From ARS1285 sp039796495 (GTDB taxonomy: Archaea > Nanobdellota > Nanobdellia > Pacearchaeales > GW2011-AR1): a stretch of DNA of 41,920 nucleotides. Below the pieces are notes generated by a model, which had not been told where the DNA came from, ran no database searches, and saw only the letters and a list, made by a program, of their open reading frames with translations. The stretch is from the NCBI GenBank assembly GCA_039796495.1, contig JBDKJQ010000063.1:1-41920 (forward strand), read 5' to 3'. Made by a program: the position numbers and the translations under genes. How positions within the stretch are numbered: the stretch's first letter is position 1; each line of letters opens with the position of its first letter. Below, piece by piece: positions 30,232 to 36,714 of the stretch.

Positions 30232-31791
30232 TTACAACAATTTTTGCTGTCCTTCTTTGTTTTCTTTTATGAAGAACTTTCCTTCATCCATGTCTTTTTT
30301 AATGTCGTCTATTGTCTTGTACATTTTTTTCTCCCTGCTTTTTGAAGCATAATAAAATATTTCATCTAAAGTGTCGGCAGTCATCAAAATAATAAGCTCT
30401 CCCTTCATCAATCGCGCTGTTCTTCCTGCTCGCTGAATTTTTCTTATCGCGCTTGGAATTGGTTCATAAAATATCACTGTGTTGACCTCTGGAATGTCAA
30501 GCCCTTCTTCTGCGATTGACGTTGCGCATATCACATTGATGTCTCCCTGTTTAAATTCATCCATGATCTCTCGCTGTTCTTTTTGGCTTAATCCTGAATC
30601 TGCTTTTTTAGCCTGCCCCACAAATACTTTTGAGCGAATGCCGGCAATTTCGTTTAGTTCAGCATTGATTTTAACGACGGTGTCACGGTATTGAGAAAAA
30701 ATAATCGTTTTATTCTTTGCATCTTCTTGTATAGCCGTTTCAATCAGGTGTTTTAACTCTAATAATTTTGGATGTTCTAGCTTTTTTGACATGAGATTAC
30801 TAATCCGTATGTACGCCTCGTTGAACTCAGGATGCTTCACAATTTGCTGCACTGCCTTTGACTTATTTTGTGCTGACTGCTCAAATAAGGATCTGAGGTA
30901 TTTATGCGCGCTGTATATTGTCTGCGTTTCAAGCAGCTCAATTAGATGAGAAAGCTTTATTGCCTGTGCGCATGCACTTATTCCCAACAGCGCATTAAAA
31001 TTTTTGTTTCCCTTATTTATCTGCGCTATCATTCTTGTCTGAAGCCTGAGAAGATTTGTTTTTGTCGGCGGATCAAATAGTAACTTCCGGTTTTTTAATT
31101 CTTCAATCTTTTTCTGATACATCTTTTTTATGATGGCTGTTATTTCTTTGAACTCGACTGGAAATTCTATCCTTATTATTTTGAAGTCGAGTTCTTTTAT
31201 GTACGGTTTTACGTCCTCGCTTTCGCGTGTACGGATTTCAATAGTTTCTATACCGAGATTTCTTGCGATTTGTTCTATTGTTTTTCTGTCAGTGCCTGGA
31301 GAGGCAGTAAGCCCTAGTACTTTGCGGTTTTTCGCCTGCTGTTTGTACTGCGCTGCAATAAAGTTGTAGGCATAATTTTTTAAACAGCGATGAGATTCAT
31401 CAATGATCAACAGCGTTACTTCACTCAGGTCATATATGTTATTCTTTAGATCATTTTGTATACATTGCGGAGTTGAAAAAATAATGTCTGCTGTTTCCCA
31501 TACCTCTTTTCTTTTTTCTCCTTTCGTTTTTCCGGTGAATAATGCAAGTTCAGCGAATAGCTCTGGAAGATGTTTTTTAAAATATGCAAGATGCTGCTCT
31601 GCTAGTGGTCTTGTGGGAGCAAGGAACACTGTTTTTGTCGCCGGGTATTTTTTTTGTATGTGTACTGACAGCATCAATGCAATCAGTGTTTTTCCTATTC
31701 CTGTCGGGAGCACTACCAGGCAATTCTTCTCTCTGCAGCTCTCAAAAATCTTTTGTTGATATTCCCGCGGCTGAATGTTAAGAATGTCCAT
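30232..31791 (-). CDS. Hef/FANCM-type superfamily 2 helicase (helicase half of a split Hef)
   Basis: A 519-aa fork-processing helicase. Motifs: REYQQKIF (Q-like), Walker A LPTGIGKT (about residues 29-36), APTRPLAEQH, DESHR near 129, GLTASPG, IFSQYRDTV, VICATSIAEEGLDIPEVN, and IQRAGRTAR. The helical insertion between the motors, typical of Hef and FANCM for branched DNA binding, lies at about residues 200-310. The nuclease domain normally fused to it is encoded separately one base downstream. Role: remodelling or resolving stalled forks with the nuclease. Confidence 0.93.
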   Translation of the reverse strand: MDILNIQPREYQQKIFESCREKNCLVVLPTGIGKTLIALMLSVHIQKKYPATKTVFLAPTRPLAEQHLAYFKKHLPELFAELALFTGKTKGEKRKEVWETADIIFSTPQCIQNDLKNNIYDLSEVTLLIIDESHRCLKNYAYNFIAAQYKQQAKNRKVLGLTASPGTDRKTIEQIARNLGIETIEIRTRESEDVKPYIKELDFKIIRIEFPVEFKEITAIIKKMYQKKIEELKNRKLLFDPPTKTNLLRLQTRMIAQINKGNKNFNALLGISACAQAIKLSHLIELLETQTIYSAHKYLRSLFEQSAQNKSKAVQQIVKHPEFNEAYIRISNLMSKKLEHPKLLELKHLIETAIQEDAKNKTIIFSQYRDTVVKINAELNEIAGIRSKVFVGQAKKADSGLSQKEQREIMDEFKQGDINVICATSIAEEGLDIPEVNTVIFYEPIPSAIRKIQRAGRTARLMKGELIILMTADTLDEIFYYASKSREKKMYKTIDDIKKDMDEGKFFIKENKEGQQKLL

Positions 31792-31827
31792 GCAATAAGA
31801 ATTGACGGGAGTATTAATTTGTTATCA

Positions 31828-32562
31828 TTACATAAAAATCATCATTGAGAACAGCAAGTATAGAATGGCGAGACAACACCAGTTAAAGAATGAACCGAAA
31901 AATAATTTTGCGCCGTCAAGTGTACTGACCGGAAGCAGGTTCCATGCGCCATACATGACGGAAAATTTTGCTAGGTTATAAAAAAAATCTATGTCAGAAA
32001 ATTTATACATCACAAATCCTATCACAAAAATTCCTGCAAGTACGTACAATCCTGCTGCTACAGCGTATGCTGGATCTACTTCATGAACAAACTCTTTTCT
32101 GAATGCTCTTTTGTATCCGCTTGCTTTGAGCAATCGTATATGGGGAATGTTCTCGACGTTAAACTGCAAAAAGACCATTGGCTTGATATATCCGAGCGAG
32201 AAGAATGCCAGAAAAAAAGGCAAGACTAATCCTATCGGGAATGGTTTCTTTAAGTGAGATCTTTTATAAATTCCGTAACGAGAGAACTCCCAAAATTTAT
32301 GCTCTACCTTGATCGCTCTTCTTCTGCCTGCTATCTTTTTTGCTACAACGGTTGAGAATATTATAACCGAAAAAATTATTAACGAATAGAAAATGAGCAG
32401 TGGATCGTCAGGTATTTGCGGGAAAAAACTGATAAAAGAGGCAATAATTATTACGACAATGATTGATACTATTTCTTTTTTTGAAAATCCATAGTCACCA
32501 TACTGAAAATCTTCAACTACTCTTTCACCCCCTCTTTTTAATGGTTCATAGCGCTCACGCAT
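31828..32562 (-). CDS. M50/site-2-protease-like membrane protein lacking HExxH
   Basis: A 244-aa integral membrane protein with about six helices. The motif NLLPVSTLDGAKLFFGS near residues 211-227 matches the N-x-x-P-x-x-x-L-D-G site of site-2 proteases, which carries the aspartate ligand. The HExxH motif expected in an early helix is absent: the equivalent stretch reads STVVAKKIAGRR. It is therefore probably an inactive relative, perhaps a substrate-binding or regulatory protein. TATA-like tttatataa at 32581-32590 lies 24 nt before the ATG. The assignment rests on one motif and topology. Confidence 0.65.
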   Translation of the reverse strand: MRERYEPLKRGGERVVEDFQYGDYGFSKKEIVSIIVVIIIASFISFFPQIPDDPLLIFYSLIIFSVIIFSTVVAKKIAGRRRAIKVEHKFWEFSRYGIYKRSHLKKPFPIGLVLPFFLAFFSLGYIKPMVFLQFNVENIPHIRLLKASGYKRAFRKEFVHEVDPAYAVAAGLYVLAGIFVIGFVMYKFSDIDFFYNLAKFSVMYGAWNLLPVSTLDGAKLFFGSFFNWCCLAILYLLFSMMIFM

Positions 32563-32892
32563 ACTCTTCCTATGTCCATTATTTATATAAAGGTATTTAA
32601 TTTTGAAATTATTTTTTCTGGGAAAATCACTTTCGAGTATAGAGTGTTTTGAAAAACCTAAAATTCCAAACTCTCTAAGAAGGACTTTGATAAGATTTCC
32701 TTCGGAAATTAGGGTTATTCAAAGTCCTCTATAGAAAATTTCTCATTTTCTAATCTGAAAAAATCCTTTCCTTTCAACAAGATTTTTCCATCACAAAAAT
32801 ATTTTCTAGATATTTTTGTTCTTTAAAGTTCTCTTTTAACATGAACTTTAAATCATAGAAAAGTATTTAAAGAACACTGGAGTTTTTAGGAT
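32563..32892. other. Hairpin-rich spacer before the PRC-barrel gene
   Basis: This 330-base stretch holds no gene but three successive inverted repeats. The first pairs aggactttga (32681-32690) with tcaaagtcct (32719-32728) around an inner stem atttcc/ggaaat. The second pairs acaaaaatat (32793-32802) with atatttttgt (32810-32819). The third pairs tttaaagttc (32822-32831) with gaactttaaa (32843-32852). It may encode a structured RNA or terminator-like elements. The TATA-like box of the next gene is at 32864-32872. Confidence 0.6.
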
Positions 32893-33204
32893 ATGCTGAA
32901 AATAAAAAAAGTAAGTGAAGTTATCGGGAAAAAAGTGTTCACTGACAATGGCGATTTCTTTGGAGAAGTAGAAGAGGGAAATTTATTAGAAAATAAAGTT
33001 GAGAGCTGGAGAATACGTGTTTCAGGTTCTATGGGGAGTTTTTTGGGAGGCGCAAAAGGCGTCATTATTCCTCATCAATTTGTACGGGCAATCGGAGATG
33101 TTGTATTAATCAGCAGATCAAGTTTACCATTAGAGGAAGGCGAAGACACTGTTGGTGAAACTGTTGATCTGAGTCAGGGAAAAGACGCTAGTGTTTCGAT
33201 GTAA
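32893..33204 (+). CDS. PRC-barrel domain protein
   Basis: A 103-aa protein with the PRC-barrel pattern: VSEVIGKKVFTDNGDFFGEVEE, a strand RIRVSG, and VIIPHQFVRAIGDVVLI, with an acidic 25-residue tail. It resembles the protein at 9941-10201 but has a glycine-rich insertion (GSMGSFLGGAKG) before the last strands. Function is unknown; such barrels often mediate protein or membrane-complex contacts. TATA-like tatttaaag at 32864-32872 lies 25 nt before the ATG. It precedes the three-gene membrane cluster. Confidence 0.85.
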   Translation: MLKIKKVSEVIGKKVFTDNGDFFGEVEEGNLLENKVESWRIRVSGSMGSFLGGAKGVIIPHQFVRAIGDVVLISRSSLPLEEGEDTVGETVDLSQGKDASVSM

Positions 33205-33339
33205 TTTTTCTTTAGAATTATTCCAGTAGAGTGAAGAAAGTTTTATAAGCATTTAATAATTATTAATTGAGAGGTGTTAATGGCAGAAATGAAAATCAAA
33301 GATTCTCCATTTATATCTTCTTAAGGTTAAAAAACAAAT

Positions 33340-33828
33340 ATGGTAGAAACATTTTTATTATCCCCGTTCATGGTTGACTACACGTTACCTTTTATCTTAG
33401 TTTTTGCTTTGATGTTTGCAATTTTGCAGAAAACAAAATTATTAGGGGATGAGGCGAAACGCGTGAATGCGATGATTGCGTTAGTGATTGGCTTAATGCT
33501 TGTTGCATTTCCTCCTGCACGAACGCTCGTTGTCTTGCTCATGCCCTTTTTGGCAGTGTTTGCTGTTCTTCTATTAGTGTTCATGCTCTTGTATGGGTTT
33601 ATCGTTGGAAAAAAAGAAGGAGATGTTTTAGGAAGGCCGTGGAAAATTGCATTCGGCGGAATATTAGCATTATCGCTCGTTAGTTATCTATTAATGGTCA
33701 GCGGTTATTGGGATATTGTGTGGAGTTTGTTTTTTGCTGGCGGAAGAAATCAACTGCTGATGACTGTCATCATGATTGCAGCTATTGTTGGTGTTATCGC
33801 TGCAGTGATATGGGGAGATAAGAAATAA
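33340..33828 (+). CDS. Small polytopic membrane protein, paralog 1 of 3
   Basis: A 162-aa protein with about four to five transmembrane helices. Near the N-terminus it has LPFILVFALMFAILQKTKLLGD followed by RVNAMIALVIGLML. The two following genes have the same arrangement: a helix ending in K-x-K/V-L-G, then an N and a second helix. Family unknown. TATA-like tttatatc near 33310-33317 lies about 27 nt before the ATG. A 14-codon frame with its own SD (33280-33324) lies just upstream. Confidence 0.75.
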   Translation: MVETFLLSPFMVDYTLPFILVFALMFAILQKTKLLGDEAKRVNAMIALVIGLMLVAFPPARTLVVLLMPFLAVFAVLLLVFMLLYGFIVGKKEGDVLGRPWKIAFGGILALSLVSYLLMVSGYWDIVWSLFFAGGRNQLLMTVIMIAAIVGVIAAVIWGDKK

Positions 33829-33905
33829 ATTTTATTTAGAAATTTTTCAAATCGAAATATATATAAACAACTCTTTTCTTTTTAGCATACTAAAGAGGTT
33901 TACAC

Positions 33906-34397
33906 ATGCCACCTGCATATAATATTTATGGGTTTTCAATCGGAGATTTACTAAACAGTTGGGCAGACATGGGCGTGTTTGCATACCTCTTACCCTTTTT
34001 GATGATTTTTGCATTGGTATATGGACTTTTAACAAAATTAAAATTACTGGGAGAAAACAGAGGAGTGAATGCAACAATTTCTCTTGCTTTTGGACTGTTA
34101 GCGTTACAGTTTGATTATGTCTCTGGGTTTTATGCAAGTATTTTTCCGTATGCAGGTATGGGTTTAGCTGTTTTATTGGTGGCACTTATTTTGTTAGGTT
34201 TAGGAAATGAGAATTGGAGTAAGAATTGGTTGTGGGGGGTTGTTGGAGGAATTATTTTTGTCATTGTATTAATGACGTCGGTGTCTGATTTGTTTTGGCT
34301 TGGAGGGGCTGCGAGCGGACTTGCAAATGCTGCTCCTGCATTATTAGCGATTGTTATTATTGTAGGAATAATGGTTTGGGTTATCCGCAGTCACTAA
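33906..34397 (+). CDS. Small polytopic membrane protein, paralog 2 of 3
   Basis: A 163-aa protein with about four transmembrane helices. The shared segment is LPFLMIFALVYGLLTKLKLLG followed by RGVNATISLAFGLL at about residues 29-66. The C-terminal helices are Gly/Ala/Ile rich. A Shine-Dalgarno agaggtt (33893-33899) lies about six bases before the ATG, and a TATA-like atatatataaa is at 33856-33866, so this gene has a leader unlike its neighbour. Conservation of the K-L-L-G-x-x-x-x-V-N pattern in three adjacent genes implies tandem duplication. Confidence 0.75.
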   Translation: MPPAYNIYGFSIGDLLNSWADMGVFAYLLPFLMIFALVYGLLTKLKLLGENRGVNATISLAFGLLALQFDYVSGFYASIFPYAGMGLAVLLVALILLGLGNENWSKNWLWGVVGGIIFVIVLMTSVSDLFWLGGAASGLANAAPALLAIVIIVGIMVWVIRSH

Positions 34398-34402
34398 TTT
34401 TT

Positions 34403-34912
34403 ATGGCAATCGATATTTCAGGAATATTTTTGTTTATGCCCATCTTTAGTTTTTTATTTGTTTTTTTTATTGTGTACGCACTGCTTGCAAGCACCAAAGT
34501 GTTAGGAGATAATAACATCATTAATGTGCCGGTGAGTTTAATCATGGCCATTATTTTCATGAGTTTTTCTTCACTTGATTTGTATATTCAGACGATCATC
34601 CCGTGGTTTATTGTCCTTGCAGTGTGCGTGTTCATGATACTTGTGATCGCTGGGTTTTCGACGGGAAAACTTGAGGAGATTATGAGCAAACGATTTTTCG
34701 GGTGGGTTGTCGTGCTTGTGCTGTTGTCCATTTTTTTAATTGCTGCAATTAAAGTTTTTAATCCTGTATTTCATCCTGACTTGATTATAACTTCGGGAGA
34801 AGGAACAAGCTTAATTGATCAATTTCGATATTCTTCTGACGGTCGAGTGTTTGGGACTCTGCTTTTAGTTATTGCAGCTGCTGCAGTCTCGTGGGTTTTG
34901 GTTAAGAAATAA
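34403..34912 (+). CDS. Small polytopic membrane protein, paralog 3 of 3
   Basis: A 169-aa protein with about four transmembrane helices and the third version of the shared segment (FVFFIVYALLASTKVLGDN, then NVPVSLIMAIIF). A hydrophilic loop of about 30 residues (HPDLIITSGEGTSLIDQFRY) lies before the last helix. The ATG at 34403 begins five bases after the preceding stop, so it is co-transcribed. The frame remains open upstream through the previous gene, but that extension is not coding. Function unknown; possibly subunits of one membrane complex. Confidence 0.75.
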   Translation: MAIDISGIFLFMPIFSFLFVFFIVYALLASTKVLGDNNIINVPVSLIMAIIFMSFSSLDLYIQTIIPWFIVLAVCVFMILVIAGFSTGKLEEIMSKRFFGWVVVLVLLSIFLIAAIKVFNPVFHPDLIITSGEGTSLIDQFRYSSDGRVFGTLLLVIAAAAVSWVLVKK

Positions 34913-34939
34913 TTTTACTCTTTTTATACAAGAACAATC

Positions 34940-35713
34940 TTATCTTACATAGTCTTCGAAGTTATCTTTCTTTTGATTTGTTGATCTTTCGGGAGATTCA
35001 TTTTTTTCCTGAGCAATCTCTTTTTCTTGTATTTTATTTTTTTTATCAGTCTGTTCGTTATCTCTCCTATTCATTATCGGGTTAATCATCTTGGAAAAAG
35101 AATTTTGCGTCGCCTTTAATTCATTTGCTATTGTTTCAACATGTTCACCGTAGCTCCCCATTTTTCGTATTAATGCCATCTGCAATTCATTTAATGTATT
35201 CTCTAATTTTTGGAGATTATTCTCGATTTCATTTATTTTTTCCGTCATATTCTTCCTAAACTTTGTTGCTAATGATAACTCTTTTTTCATGTCTTTCATT
35301 TTCTCGTCGATAATCTGCGTGGCGAGATCACCGATTGTTTCGTAATCAATTGATTGCGGAGACTGATACTCCGGATACTGTACAGGCATTGGTTGCTGGT
35401 ATTGCTCCTGTTCCTGTTGTGGATATTGTTGCGGGTTATATTCGGGATATTGCTGCTCCTGAGCTGGTTCGGATGGTGGCATTTGTGCTTGCGATTCAAT
35501 TGAAGGCTGGAGCTCTCCCGGTTCAAATTGCTGAGGAATATCCTGTTGCGGAGAGACTTGATTTGTTCTTATCAATTCTGATTTGATTTCTGATTGTGAG
35601 AGTGCTTCATTAATCTCTTTTGGAGAATATCCCTGCTCTTTAAGCGACTGGATAATCTGAGCTGTCGGTGTGCCGTTTCCTTTCATCTGCGAAATAATCT
35701 CTAATACTGCCAT
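34940..35713 (-). CDS. Pro/Gln-rich protein with N-terminal helical domain and coiled coil
   Basis: A 257-aa protein in three parts. Residues 1-45 are a small helical domain (EIISQMKGNGTPTAQIIQSL, then GYSPKEINEALSQ) like that of the membrane protein at 21596. Residues about 52-120 are rich in Gln, Pro and Tyr. Residues about 125-215 form a coiled coil (LATQIIDEKMKDMKKEL; NEIENNLQKLENTLNEL), followed by a charged tail. Proteins of this form recall archaellum accessory subunits FlaC/D/E, but the match is only architectural. It lies one base after the coiled-coil gene at 35715 and is transcribed toward the membrane trio. Confidence 0.7.
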   Translation of the reverse strand: MAVLEIISQMKGNGTPTAQIIQSLKEQGYSPKEINEALSQSEIKSELIRTNQVSPQQDIPQQFEPGELQPSIESQAQMPPSEPAQEQQYPEYNPQQYPQQEQEQYQQPMPVQYPEYQSPQSIDYETIGDLATQIIDEKMKDMKKELSLATKFRKNMTEKINEIENNLQKLENTLNELQMALIRKMGSYGEHVETIANELKATQNSFSKMINPIMNRRDNEQTDKKNKIQEKEIAQEKNESPERSTNQKKDNFEDYVR

Positions 35714-35714
35714 C

Positions 35715-36092
35715 TTATTTTTTGTTCTGCTTTAATTTATCGTTGATCATTTTTTCCACATCTTTTATTCTCGCAAGCTGTAGTGGTTGAAACATATCGT
35801 ATTGCCTCTGGAGAATGGTGAGCTCGGTTTTGCGTGCCATACTGTTCAGTTCATTCATAATGCGCTGCAGTGTTTGTTTTACCATTTTTATTTCATATTC
35901 CATTTCATTTATTTTTTTATTAATAGAGCGATCTTCATTTTCCTGATCTTCTTTGAGAGAAATAAAATTTTCTCCAATGAGCATCGTGCGATCCCGTAGC
36001 AGTCGCTGTTTTTCTTCCACCTCATTCAGTCGTGTTGCAAATTCAGAGAGCAATGAGCTTATAGAATCTTGATATTGTGTTTGTTCTACCAT
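35715..36092 (-). CDS. Coiled-coil protein
   Basis: A 125-aa, almost entirely helical protein with heptad patterns (EFATRLNEVEEKQRLLRD; EMEYEIKMVKQTLQRIMNEL) and a C-terminal segment LARIKDVEKMINDKL. Start 36092 is preferred to an ATG 20 codons upstream because a TATA-like gtttaaattt (36115-36124) lies about 27 nt before it, and the extra residues are not coiled-coil-like. It forms a two-gene unit with the Pro/Gln-rich protein; the two may assemble together. An archaellum- or pilus-accessory role is speculative and rests on the ATPase gene nearby. Confidence 0.7.
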   Translation of the reverse strand: MVEQTQYQDSISSLLSEFATRLNEVEEKQRLLRDRTMLIGENFISLKEDQENEDRSINKKINEMEYEIKMVKQTLQRIMNELNSMARKTELTILQRQYDMFQPLQLARIKDVEKMINDKLKQNKK

Positions 36093-36185
36093 CTTTTTAT
36101 AATGTGTTATTTGGGGTTTAAATTTGTTGTGATTGATGATCTTAAAAGACATAATTTATTTAAATGAATAATCTCTTATTCTTGT

Positions 36186-36647
36186 ATGTTGATTGTTCAA
36201 AGTGCTATTGATAGTGAGCTGCGCACGTTTCTAGAAACAGACTTATCGGCGCGTTTTCGTTTTGAAGAGGGGAGAGATTTAGATGTAGCTATCAAAGAAA
36301 TTCTTAGCAATAGAGATATTTTCAGCTTTTTGACGATTCATCTTCCTGAAAGACATGGCTTGCGGCTGGGGAATGTTGGATATTATGATGGCGAACGAGT
36401 TTATCATAATTATGGATTGACTATTGGAAGGGAAGTTCCTCGTAAAACTGTCCTTTATAGCTGTGAGAGTCTTGGAATTGAATGTTATTATGACGACCGG
36501 GCAAAACAAACAATGCAATTTTCCGATCATTTACCTCGCTTAGACTTTACTTATGTAAATGGCTATCCTTCTCCGATGGAGTTTTGTACAAAAATAAAAA
36601 AGTCTTTTATAGATTTTCAACGATATCTTATTAATTTTGATCTTTAA
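36186..36647 (+). CDS. Protein of unknown function
   Basis: A 153-aa soluble protein, not recognised. It begins with a helix-rich part (SAIDSELRTFLETDLSARF), then strands around HGLRLGNVGYYDGERVYHNYGLTIG, an aromatic stretch GIECYYDDRAKQTMQF, and a C-terminal helix. It has three cysteines without a pattern. TATA-like atttaaat at 36158-36165 lies about 24 nt before the ATG, so it is transcribed divergently from the coiled-coil gene and separately from, but just upstream of, the secretion ATPase. Confidence 0.65.
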   Translation: MLIVQSAIDSELRTFLETDLSARFRFEEGRDLDVAIKEILSNRDIFSFLTIHLPERHGLRLGNVGYYDGERVYHNYGLTIGREVPRKTVLYSCESLGIECYYDDRAKQTMQFSDHLPRLDFTYVNGYPSPMEFCTKIKKSFIDFQRYLINFDL

Positions 36648-36714
36648 AAATTATGTTTTTTTGCTTAGCGCAACTTTTAATAATAACTCTTGTTTTGTAA
36701 AGAAGGAGAAAGAG

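Noticed and set aside
33280..33324. A 14-codon frame with an SD-like gaggtg and an upstream A/T box, possibly a leader peptide.
   Set aside because: It overlaps the TATA-like box of the next gene, encodes nothing distinctive, and is too short to separate from chance.
35296..35586. Open frames across the Pro/Gln-rich linker on both strands.
   Set aside because: They arise from repetitive linker codons and have no promoter or domain.
36637..36714. An upstream extension of the secretion ATPase beginning inside the previous gene.
   Set aside because: The ATG at 36715 has a well-spaced SD, and the extension does not look like the family's N-terminus.
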